A stretch of DNA of 60,266 bases from a bacterium CG_4_9_14_3_um_filter_65_15 (lineage in GTDB: Bacteria > Krumholzibacteriota > Krumholzibacteriia > LZORAL124-64-63): the NCBI GenBank assembly GCA_002790835.1, contig PFVX01000006.1:1-60266 (forward strand), written 5' to 3'. This document shows, piece after piece, positions 15,086 to 22,683 of the stretch (within the stretch, counting starts at the first letter, position 1; each line of letters begins with the position of its first letter). The notes beneath the pieces were generated by a model. The model had not been told where the DNA came from. It worked only from the letters and a program-made list of their open reading frames with translations, and did not search any database. The position numbers were made by a program, and so were the translations under genes.

Positions 15086-15678
15086 AGGCACGCATTGCAG
15101 GAGGGGCGGCCGTGTTGGCCATCCTCGTCGTCATGGCCGGGGCTTCCCTGGCCGCCGAGTACAGCATCGACAACACGCACAGCGAGATCGGTTTCCAGGT
15201 CCGCCACCTGGCCATCAGCAAGGTCAACGGCAAGTTCGCTTCCTACGCCGGAAGCTTCAACTTCGCCCCGGACAAGCCGCAGGAATGGACGGCGGAGGTG
15301 ACCATCGACGTGGCCTCCATCGACACCGACAACACCAAGCGCGACGACCACCTGCGCTCGCCCGATTTCTTCGACGCGGAAAAATTCCCGCAGATCTCCT
15401 TCAAGTCCACGGGTGTGACCATGAGCGACGACAGCGAAGGAACGGTCACCGGCGGGCTGACCATGCGCGGGGTGACCAAGCCGGTGACCCTGGACCTGGA
15501 GTTCCTCGGGGCGGTGGTCGACCCGTGGGGTAACCAGCGGGCGGGATTTTCCCTGTCCGGAACCATCGATCGGCAGGATTGGGGGTTGAGCTGGAGCCAG
15601 ACCCTCGAGACGGGCGGTCTGGTGGTCAGCGACAAGGTCAAGCTGATGATCGATGTCGAGGGCATTCAGGCCAAGTAA
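15082..15678 (+). CDS. YceI-family periplasmic lipid-binding protein
   Basis: A 198-residue protein with a signal peptide (MKARIAGG, then a hydrophobic core, cleavage after about ASLAA) and a YceI lipocalin-like barrel. Family motifs are YSIDNTHSEIGFQVRHL, KFPQISFKST, GGLTMRGVTKPVTLDLE and GFSLSGTIDRQDWGL. YceI proteins bind long isoprenoid or amide lipids in a central pocket. AAGGAG sits before the ATG at 15082, which overlaps the MarR stop. The MarR-YceI pairing suggests induction by a lipid or stress signal. Confidence 0.92.
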   Translation: MKARIAGGAAVLAILVVMAGASLAAEYSIDNTHSEIGFQVRHLAISKVNGKFASYAGSFNFAPDKPQEWTAEVTIDVASIDTDNTKRDDHLRSPDFFDAEKFPQISFKSTGVTMSDDSEGTVTGGLTMRGVTKPVTLDLEFLGAVVDPWGNQRAGFSLSGTIDRQDWGLSWSQTLETGGLVVSDKVKLMIDVEGIQAK

Positions 15679-15700
15679 CGATCGCATCGGTTGCATGGGG

Positions 15701-15735
15701 ACGGGGCCGGCGGTTTGTGCCGGCCCCGTTTTCTT
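15701..15735 (+). terminator. Rho-independent terminator after yceI
   Basis: Perfect 11-bp GC-rich stem ACGGGGCCGGC (15701-15711) and GCCGGCCCCGT (15719-15729), 7-base loop, then TTTCTT. Confidence 0.85.
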
Positions 15736-15765
15736 GGGGGGCGGACGGCCCGCAGAGAGGCGGGG

Positions 15766-17274
15766 TCACTCGGCGTAGCCCAGATCCTTCAGGCGCTGGA
15801 GCACCTCGCCGTCCACGTCGTTCCAGGAATTCCCGCCTTCTTCCCCGGTAGCGCCCCATCCGGTGTCCCGCCACCGCTTGGCAATGGCGGTCAGTTCCGC
15901 CAGCACTTCCGGTTCCCGGTTGCCGACATCCCGCAATTCCTGGGCATCGCTCTTTAGATCGAACAGGGCCAGGGGGCGGCCGTCCCGCCGGGCGACCAGC
16001 TTCCAGCGGCCGCGGCGGACGGCGACCAGATCCGGACCGTAGGCCAGGGCCTCGGAAAGAACCACGCGGTCGGGGTCCGGGCTTGCGGGTCGGGCCAGGC
16101 CGTGGCCGGTCAGCAGCGGGGCCATGTCGCCGGGCAGTCCCCGGTGCGCCGGAAGGGTCGGCAAGCCCAGCCAATCCAGCAGGGTAGGCGCGAGATCCAG
16201 CAGGCTGACGGGTTCCTGCCGGCGCACCCCCGTCGGCACTCCCGGACCCCAGGCCAGCCAGGGCACACGAAGCACCTCCTTGAACAGCGAATGACCGTGG
16301 CCGATGCCGCAGATGCCGCGGGGGTCGTGATCGCAGCTGCGCGCGTACTCCCAATGGTCCAGGAACTCCTCGCCGTGATCGGAGAAAACAGCGCGGAGCG
16401 TGACATCGCCCAGATCCCAACGAACCAACTGGTCCTCCAGTTCTCCCACGGCGCGATCGACCTGGTGGATGGAGGCGTCGTAGATGGCCAGTTTCACGGC
16501 CAAGGCGGCCTGAATTTCGGGCGATGTGATATCGGCCGCTTTGCCCAGATCCGGTGCGGGGCCTTCGCCCCAGCGGGCCAGGGCGCGCAGCATGGCGATG
16601 GAAGTGTCCGCGCCCTGGGCGGCGACCGCCGGTAGGAACGGTTCCAGGTCCCGGGGCCGCGGGGTGGTGGGTTCGTGGGGGTCGTTGAGCAGGATGAAAC
16701 AGAAGAAGGGCCGGTCGCCGTTGCGTCGGATCCAATCCTGAGCGGCCGCGACGACGGATTGGGCTTCATCGTTGAGATAGACGCGATGGTCGAAGCTTTC
16801 GGCCAGGCCGAAGGCGAAAAATTGGTTGGAGTAAAAGGCGGCCGTGCGGTAGCCCTGGGCGCGCAGGTGGCCGGCCAGGGTGACCACGCCCTCATTCAGG
16901 CGACTCGGCGGCTGGGCGTCCATGTTGCGCACGGGGCCGGATAGGTAGGCGCCGTGCAGGCCCGGCATCATTCCGGTCAAAGCCGAGGCGAAAGAAGGCA
17001 GGGTCCAGGGTGCACCTGCGGTGACGTCGGCGAAAAGGGTGCCCTGTCCGCCCAGCCGGTCAAGGTGAGGAGAGGTGGGCTTTCCATATCCGTAACAGCC
17101 GAGATGGTCCGCGCGCAAGGTGTCGACGCCCACCAGAACGAGGTTGGAGGGGCCGTTCCGGCTGGAATTCCGGCGCGTGGGCCGAACCGGGCGCAACAGG
17201 GCACGCCGCAGGCGGATCAACCAGCGTCGCCGTCTTTGCCTCAGGGTCAACGGAGCGAAGGGGTCGCGGAACAT
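15766..17274 (-). CDS. Sulfatase-like hydrolase of the alkaline phosphatase superfamily
   Basis: A 502-residue protein. The first metal site is GVDTLRADHLGCYGY near residues 49-63 and a second is FSDHGEEFLDHWEY. At the nucleophile position arylsulfatases have C-x-P-S-R followed by a LLTG-type turn; here the sequence is PWTLPSFASALTG with T91 in that place. A Cys or Ser for formylglycine formation is therefore absent. Thr is the nucleophile in phosphoethanolamine transferases and some phosphodiesterases, so phosphoester hydrolysis or transfer is more likely than sulfate ester cleavage. The N-terminus is basic with no clear signal peptide. Convergent with yceI and divergent from the EIIA gene. 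Confidence 0.8.
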   Translation of the reverse strand: MFRDPFAPLTLRQRRRRWLIRLRRALLRPVRPTRRNSSRNGPSNLVLVGVDTLRADHLGCYGYGKPTSPHLDRLGGQGTLFADVTAGAPWTLPSFASALTGMMPGLHGAYLSGPVRNMDAQPPSRLNEGVVTLAGHLRAQGYRTAAFYSNQFFAFGLAESFDHRVYLNDEAQSVVAAAQDWIRRNGDRPFFCFILLNDPHEPTTPRPRDLEPFLPAVAAQGADTSIAMLRALARWGEGPAPDLGKAADITSPEIQAALAVKLAIYDASIHQVDRAVGELEDQLVRWDLGDVTLRAVFSDHGEEFLDHWEYARSCDHDPRGICGIGHGHSLFKEVLRVPWLAWGPGVPTGVRRQEPVSLLDLAPTLLDWLGLPTLPAHRGLPGDMAPLLTGHGLARPASPDPDRVVLSEALAYGPDLVAVRRGRWKLVARRDGRPLALFDLKSDAQELRDVGNREPEVLAELTAIAKRWRDTGWGATGEEGGNSWNDVDGEVLQRLKDLGYAE

Positions 17275-17353
17275 GACGCCTTTCCTGGCTGAAAGGAGAT
17301 TCTCTCGGGCGGGTTACTGGACACCACCATGTCCGACCGTTAACGTTGCCGCC

Positions 17354-17812
17354 ATGGACCTGCAAAACTATACACGAGAAAGCGCGGTGATACCGCAACT
17401 GAAGTGCGCGACGCTCGTCGAGGCCGTCACCACCCTGGTGGACCGTCTGGCCGAGGCCGGAGTGGTGAAATCCGCATCCGAACTGGTGGCCGAGGTCATG
17501 CGCCGGGAGGAGGAAGGCAGCACCGTTGTGGGTGGGGGGCTGGTCGTTCCGCATGCCCGTTGCCGGGGCCTGGATGAGGTGCACATCGCCCTAACCACCC
17601 TGGATCCTCCCCTTGAGCTTGAGGCCGAGGACGGCGAGCCGGTGGATATCGTCATGCTTCTGGTGGGTCCGGAGCGCGACCCCCGGCAGATGCTGCGTGT
17701 GCTGGCCCGGCTGGCCCGCCTGGTCAAGGACCGCGCATTCCTCGACCGCATCCGCGAGGCGGGGACCGCCTCCGACTTGCTCGCGGTGTTCGGCGAGGCC
17801 TCGGACTCGTAA
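17354..17812 (+). CDS. PTS EIIA domain protein (fructose/nitrogen type)
   Basis: A 152-residue stand-alone EIIA of the PtsN/mannitol-fructose family. The phospho-acceptor is H67 in GGGLVVPHARC, preceded by EVMRREEEGST and followed by a DIVMLLVGP strand, as in the family. No EIIB or EIIC partner is nearby, so a regulatory role like PtsN is more likely than sugar uptake. The window holds a second EIIA at 30111-30572 with a similar site, so the cell has at least two. Start at ATG 17354 gives a family-like N-terminus, though the Shine-Dalgarno is weak. Confidence 0.85.
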   Translation: MDLQNYTRESAVIPQLKCATLVEAVTTLVDRLAEAGVVKSASELVAEVMRREEEGSTVVGGGLVVPHARCRGLDEVHIALTTLDPPLELEAEDGEPVDIVMLLVGPERDPRQMLRVLARLARLVKDRAFLDRIREAGTASDLLAVFGEASDS

Positions 17813-17931
17813 TTTCGACTAACTATTTTCTTTTCCGCGTGTTAAAATCCATCCCATTGCACTTCACCGCTTCCGGGACCATGATTTCCGGGATTCTATG
17901 CCAACTTCGTTGCATTTTCTGGAGGTTCATC

Positions 17932-19218
17932 ATGCGCAGATCACCTGTAATTCTCGGTATCGTAGCTTTGGCTCTGGTGTGGGGGTGCTCCTCGGAGCAG
18001 GTCACCGCACCGGAAGGAACCGTTTCGGAGGTGGGGGATTCCGGCCAGGGGATGAACAATCCCGGCATCGTCACTCTCGCGGATCTGGAAGCGGGGATGG
18101 GTGCCGGAGAAAAATTGAGCGGCCCCGATGTGGCGGTCACGGCCTTCACCGCGAGTCCGTCCGCTCTGCTGCCTGGGGACCTGCTGACCATCCAGGCCAC
18201 GGTCGCGAACCTGGGTTCGGCCACCGCGGTGGGCCCGTTCGACGTCTGGATCGGTGTGCTGAACGCGGGCTTCGAGTTTGCCCGGGTCACCATCGATCGC
18301 CTGGCTCCCGGGGAGGTCCGCGGGGGCACGGTGCATTTCACCCTTCCGATCGCCAAGTTTGCCACGGCTTATCCGCCGGGAACCTACACCCTCTACTGCA
18401 CCCACAATTTTGGGGACAGCAATCCCGTCAACAACTACATGCTGGCCGATGTGGAACTCACAGATACCCAAACCGGCGCCATTCAGATCACCGTGACCCC
18501 GAGCGGCCTCAATGCTCCCTGGACCCTTACGGGCGCCGGGGGAGGCACCCAGTCGGGATCGGGATCAACTCTGCTGACGGGGCTGGTTCCGGGGGACTAC
18601 ACGATCACCTGGGGGGATGTGGCCGGGTACGACACTCCGACGGCGGAAACCGCGACCCTGGCCACGGGGGCAACCTTGACCTTCACCGGGGCTTACACCT
18701 CCAGCGGTGATCAGGAAGCCTTGCGGATGTGGTTCGAATATCCGGACAGCTTCTGCACGACGGCGGCCTTTTTGGATCACGTTACCGCCCACATCGTGTA
18801 CATGAACCCGTCCATCCCCTCCACTCGCGGTTTCGAATGCGGATACGATGCGACCCTGCCGGGCGCCAAGGGCGCCCAGATCAACACCAACATCTCGGTG
18901 AGTTTCCCGGTTGATGTCATCGATGTGGGTCTGGATGACCCCGGAGCCGGCACCTACAACCGCATCGTGGGCTTCAACAACCCCTTGGCTACCAGCAGCG
19001 CCACCGTCGTGGCGACCCTGGACATCTTCGTTTTGGAAAGCGATGAGATCTTCATCACCATGCGCCCCGCCATTCCCCAGAGTCCGCCCATCGACGGCAA
19101 CCCCAAGGTTGTGAAGGAAGATTTCAATCTCGTGAGCGTCCCCCTGGGCCAAGCCCCCGGCTCGCCGTCCCTGGTCATCAACCCCGCCGGGCCGTGCCCG
19201 GTGATTTCAACCAAGTAG
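17932..19218 (+). CDS. Secreted lipoprotein with CARDB domain
   Basis: A 428-residue exported lipoprotein. The signal peptide MRRSPVILGIVALALVWGC ends in a lipobox with C19. Residues about 60-170 form a CARDB-type Ig-like domain (LTIQATVANLGSATA, FTLPIAKFATAYPPGTYTL). A PEGA-like beta segment follows (about 185-255, with GLVPGDYTITWGDVAGYDTP), and then a C-terminal domain of about 170 residues that I do not recognise, with two cysteines. ATG 17932 has TGGAGG seven bases upstream. It stands alone, ending in a GC-rich hairpin. Probably surface or periplasmic; function unknown. Confidence 0.8.
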   Translation: MRRSPVILGIVALALVWGCSSEQVTAPEGTVSEVGDSGQGMNNPGIVTLADLEAGMGAGEKLSGPDVAVTAFTASPSALLPGDLLTIQATVANLGSATAVGPFDVWIGVLNAGFEFARVTIDRLAPGEVRGGTVHFTLPIAKFATAYPPGTYTLYCTHNFGDSNPVNNYMLADVELTDTQTGAIQITVTPSGLNAPWTLTGAGGGTQSGSGSTLLTGLVPGDYTITWGDVAGYDTPTAETATLATGATLTFTGAYTSSGDQEALRMWFEYPDSFCTTAAFLDHVTAHIVYMNPSIPSTRGFECGYDATLPGAKGAQINTNISVSFPVDVIDVGLDDPGAGTYNRIVGFNNPLATSSATVVATLDIFVLESDEIFITMRPAIPQSPPIDGNPKVVKEDFNLVSVPLGQAPGSPSLVINPAGPCPVISTK

Positions 19219-19227
19219 GTTGCTTCC

Positions 19228-19251
19228 GGGGCCCGGCTCGCGCCGGGCCCC
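19228..19251 (+). terminator. GC-rich hairpin after the CARDB lipoprotein gene
   Basis: Perfect 10-bp stem GGGGCCCGGC (19228-19237) and GCCGGGCCCC (19242-19251) with a TCGC loop. No strong T-run follows, so termination is probable rather than certain. Confidence 0.55.
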
Positions 19252-19386
19252 TATACCTCCCAATTTCCTCCGTTATTAACCGGTTTTTCAACCGAAACAC
19301 CTTGCACCGCCAGCCCAAACCGGATACGTTTTCCGACCCACTTCCTTGGAAAAACTCACATTGGATCCCTTGAAGGGAGCGATTTC

Positions 19387-21780
19387 ATGTCCCGTGCAGA
19401 TTGGAAGCCGCGCCGCAGGTCGCTGCGGTTCGGTGCATCGGCGACGGCCTTGCTGGCCGCACTCGCAGTGGCCATGCCTTTGGCCGGGAGCGCCGTGGCG
19501 GCAGTGGCCGACCACGTGCTGCTGGCCGAGATCCAGACGATCAAGGCCGATGACTCCCGACGGCCCCTGAGCGCCGAGTTCATCGAGATCGTCAATCCCA
19601 CGGCGGCGGCCATCGATCTGAGCGATTACTACCTGACCGACGCCATTTTCGCGTCGAGCCAGCAGTTCTACTGGCGCATCGCCGAGGGCAATCCCAGTTC
19701 CAACACCGCCGGCGGCGGGGCCTTCGGTGATTTCCACGCCCGCTTTCCCGACGGCTACAGCATCGCCGCGGGGGATACGGTCGTCATCGCCGTCCAGGGC
19801 GGCAGCGCCACATACCAGACCGCCTACGGCAAGCTCCCCGACCTGGAGATCTACGAGGACGGGTCGGCCCCGGACGCGGTTCCCGAAATGCGCGAAGCCT
19901 TTCCCGGCGGCATCAACGCCGGCCTGGGTACCACCAATTCCAACAGTCCGGCCCTCAGCGACGGTTATGAATCCCTGGTGCTGTACCACTGGGACGGCAC
20001 CTCGGACCTGGTGGAGGATGTGGATTTCGCCTTCTGGAACTCGGGCTCCTCGACGTCGAGCCAGTTCGACAAGACGGGCGTGACGGTCGGTTCGAGCACC
20101 TACGCCGCCGACACCCCGATTGCCGGCCAGGTGCCCATCTCGACCTCGGCCCTGGTGGCGGGCAATGCCCAATCCTACATGCGCCAGAACGCGGACGAGG
20201 GCGCCGAGACCGGTACGGGCGGCAACGGTATCTTCGGGGATGACGAAACCAGCGAGCCTCTGGGGACGACTTGGCAGGTCGCGACCCAGGACCCAGCCAT
20301 CGCCCCCGCTACATTCTTCGCCACCGTTCCCTTCATCACCGCCCACGACGCCTCCCCGGCCGCGCCCACCGAGGGCCAGTCGGTCACCCTGTCGGTGACG
20401 GCGGTGTCCCACAGCGCCTTGACCGGCGCCACGTTCTTTGTGGCCTACGACGGCGGCGCCTTCAGCTCCGTGGCCGGCACGGCTCAGGGCGGCGGAGTCT
20501 ATACCACCACCGTGGCCGGCCAGACCGTGGGCACCGTGGTCTCCTGGTACGTCACCGTGACCAACGGCGACGGCCTCGACGACGTCTATCCCGGTGGAGG
20601 CGCGTCCGCTCCCGCGAGTTGGACCGTGGCCGGCACACCTCCGCCGAGCGAGGACCCGGACAAGCTGCTGCTGTCGGAAATCTGCACCTTGGGCACGGAT
20701 CAGGAGTTCGTCGAGATCTCCAATCCGAACGACTATGAAGTGGATATGACGGACTACTACCTGACCGACTCGGTCCATTCGAGCAACCAGTACTGGATGA
20801 TCACCCAGCCGAACCCGGAGAATTTCGTGGGCGGCGGAGCCTTCAACGACTTCTACGCCCGGTTTCCCGAAGGCTTCACCATTGCCGCAGGCGACACCAT
20901 CGTCATGACGGTTCCCGGCAGCACCGCCTTCTCCGCTTCCTACGGATTCCTGCCCGACCTTGAACTCTACGAGGACGACGCCTTCCCCGACAACGTCCCC
21001 GACATGCGGCCCCTGTGGGGTAGTGGAACCAGCAGCAGCATCCGGGGCGATGGCTTGGACCCCACCTTGACCAACGGTGGCGAGGGGGTCGTCCTGTTGC
21101 ACTGGGACGGAGTCAGCCCCTTGATCACGGACATTGACGTTTTCAACTGGAAAGACCCGGGCTACACAAGCTCAAGCTTCCTCTTCAGCAAGACCGGCGT
21201 GACCGTGGGCGGGGAAACTTACGGCCCGGATACGGATCCCGGAAGCCAGCACCCCTTCGCGCTTCAGTTGTCTTTCGGGCTGTCCTACCAGCGCATCGAT
21301 CCTCTGGAAACCGGACAGACCATCGGGGGCGGCAACGGCGTCAACGGCCGGGACGAGACCAGCGAGAACTTCAACGTGACGTTCACCGACCAACTGGCTG
21401 CGGATCCGTCCCGCCCGGGCGGGGCTACCGGAGAGGGCGGTTCGGTTGTCGAACTGGTGGTGGAAGCCAAGACCTTCATCCCCACCATGGGCGAGGCCTT
21501 CCCCATCCGCTTCGTCTCCAAGGTCCAGAGCGAGACCCGGTTGCGGATCTTCGACCAGCAGGGTCGCCTGGTGGTCAGCCTCTTCGACAGCCGCTTCAAC
21601 GGCGCGCCGTCGGTGATCCCCGGCGCCTACACCACCGTGGCGTGGGACGGCCGGGACGATACTTTCGAACGCGTCAAGGCCGGTATGTACATCATCCACC
21701 TTTCGGTGGTGAACAGGCAGACCGGCGACGAAGATACACTGACTGCGCCCGTGGTCGTGGCCACGCGGCTGAGCAACTAG
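19387..21780 (+). CDS. Secreted protein with two lamin-tail domains and a FlgD-like C-terminus
   Basis: A 797-residue exported protein. A signal peptide covers about residues 1-39. A lamin-tail domain (about 40-300) has FIEIVNPTAAAIDLSDYYL; a beta-rich segment follows (about 315-420); a second lamin-tail copy (about 425-680) repeats the same pattern, VEISNPNDYEVDMTDYYLTD. The C-terminus (about 700-785, TRLRIFDQQGRLVVSLFDS ... AWDGRDD ... VKAGMYIIHL) is a FlgD-like Ig domain often seen at the end of secreted FCB proteins. Lamin-tail domains frequently accompany bacterial nucleases and bind extracellular partners. First gene of a run of five exported proteins. No catalytic domain was recognised. 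Confidence 0.8.
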   Translation: MSRADWKPRRRSLRFGASATALLAALAVAMPLAGSAVAAVADHVLLAEIQTIKADDSRRPLSAEFIEIVNPTAAAIDLSDYYLTDAIFASSQQFYWRIAEGNPSSNTAGGGAFGDFHARFPDGYSIAAGDTVVIAVQGGSATYQTAYGKLPDLEIYEDGSAPDAVPEMREAFPGGINAGLGTTNSNSPALSDGYESLVLYHWDGTSDLVEDVDFAFWNSGSSTSSQFDKTGVTVGSSTYAADTPIAGQVPISTSALVAGNAQSYMRQNADEGAETGTGGNGIFGDDETSEPLGTTWQVATQDPAIAPATFFATVPFITAHDASPAAPTEGQSVTLSVTAVSHSALTGATFFVAYDGGAFSSVAGTAQGGGVYTTTVAGQTVGTVVSWYVTVTNGDGLDDVYPGGGASAPASWTVAGTPPPSEDPDKLLLSEICTLGTDQEFVEISNPNDYEVDMTDYYLTDSVHSSNQYWMITQPNPENFVGGGAFNDFYARFPEGFTIAAGDTIVMTVPGSTAFSASYGFLPDLELYEDDAFPDNVPDMRPLWGSGTSSSIRGDGLDPTLTNGGEGVVLLHWDGVSPLITDIDVFNWKDPGYTSSSFLFSKTGVTVGGETYGPDTDPGSQHPFALQLSFGLSYQRIDPLETGQTIGGGNGVNGRDETSENFNVTFTDQLAADPSRPGGATGEGGSVVELVVEAKTFIPTMGEAFPIRFVSKVQSETRLRIFDQQGRLVVSLFDSRFNGAPSVIPGAYTTVAWDGRDDTFERVKAGMYIIHLSVVNRQTGDEDTLTAPVVVATRLSN

Positions 21781-21792
21781 AGAGGGTGAGCA

Positions 21793-22683
21793 ATGTCCCG
21801 GAAACTGATTATTCTCATCGTAACGGCGGCGCTCGTCCTGACGGCCGGTTCCGCGGCGGCGTTTTTCGAAAACACCATGGTCAGCGCGCGGGCGCGTGCC
21901 ATGGGCGAATCCGCCGTGGCCGTGCCCGGAGATGCGTACCCCGCCTTTTTCAACCCCGGCCTGCTGGCGGTGCGCACCACCGGTGAGGCGGGCGCCAGCT
22001 ACGTCCAGCCGTTCGGGTTGGAGTTCAACGACTTCTACGCCCTCGGCGCCGTGCTGCCCCTGCAGACCCGCTACGGGGCCATCGGGGTGGGCCTGAGCCA
22101 GTTCAAGACCTCCTACCAGGATGTCGATCTGCTCAAGGAAACCCAGGTGACCTTCTCCCACGGTCTGACCGTGTTCGAGGACTTCCACTCGCGGGTGGAC
22201 ATGGGCTACAGCATCAACATCTACCGGGTGGAGCAGTCCGAGACCGTCAGCGGCCTGAACCCGGGTGACGACACCGTGGTCGGCGTCGATTTCGGCATGG
22301 CCGTGAACCTGCACCAGCGCACGACCATGGGCTTTCTGATCAAGAACATGAACAATCCCCAGATCGGCCTGGACGAGGAAGAACTCGCCCGCCGGTTGAT
22401 CGCCGGGGTGACCTACCAGCCCTACGAGGACGTGCTGACCACCTTCGAGATCGTCAACGAGCTGGGCCAGGACGTTCAGTACCACGGCGGCGTTGAGGCC
22501 ATGGTGGTCGATTCGTTCTACCTGCGCGCCGGCCTGGTGACCCATCCGAACAAGCTGACCGCCGGCTTCGGCTACAGCCGCGGCCGGGTCTCCGTGGACT
22601 ACGGGTTCGGCACCGGCGGCGGCACCCTCGACGCCACCCACCAATTCGGCGTGAAAGTCGCCTGGGGCGGTGAGGCGAAGTGA
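21793..22683 (+). CDS. PorV/PorQ-like outer membrane beta-barrel protein
   Basis: A 296-residue protein with a signal peptide (about 1-23) and a beta-barrel pattern of alternating residues. The N-terminus after cleavage, ARARAMGESAVAVPGDAYPAFFNPG, is the conserved opening of PorV/PorQ/UPF0164 barrel proteins. PorV and PorQ act as shuttle and anchor subunits of type IX secretion in Bacteroidetes; related proteins occur in phyla without that system. Begins 12 bases after the lamin-tail gene, and its stop overlaps the GTG start of the helix-hairpin-helix barrel gene. No other type IX components are visible, so a specific secretion role is not claimed. Confidence 0.75.
   Translation: MSRKLIILIVTAALVLTAGSAAAFFENTMVSARARAMGESAVAVPGDAYPAFFNPGLLAVRTTGEAGASYVQPFGLEFNDFYALGAVLPLQTRYGAIGVGLSQFKTSYQDVDLLKETQVTFSHGLTVFEDFHSRVDMGYSINIYRVEQSETVSGLNPGDDTVVGVDFGMAVNLHQRTTMGFLIKNMNNPQIGLDEEELARRLIAGVTYQPYEDVLTTFEIVNELGQDVQYHGGVEAMVVDSFYLRAGLVTHPNKLTAGFGYSRGRVSVDYGFGTGGGTLDATHQFGVKVAWGGEAK

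Noticed and set aside
19288-21102. 604-codon minus-strand frame opposite the lamin-tail gene
   Set aside because: Shadow frame; the plus-strand protein has signal peptide and duplicated domains.
19550-21380. Internal repetition within the lamin-tail gene considered as a DNA repeat
   Set aside because: The similarity is at protein-domain level (two lamin-tail copies) and the DNA copies have diverged, so it is a domain duplication, not a mobile or tandem repeat.
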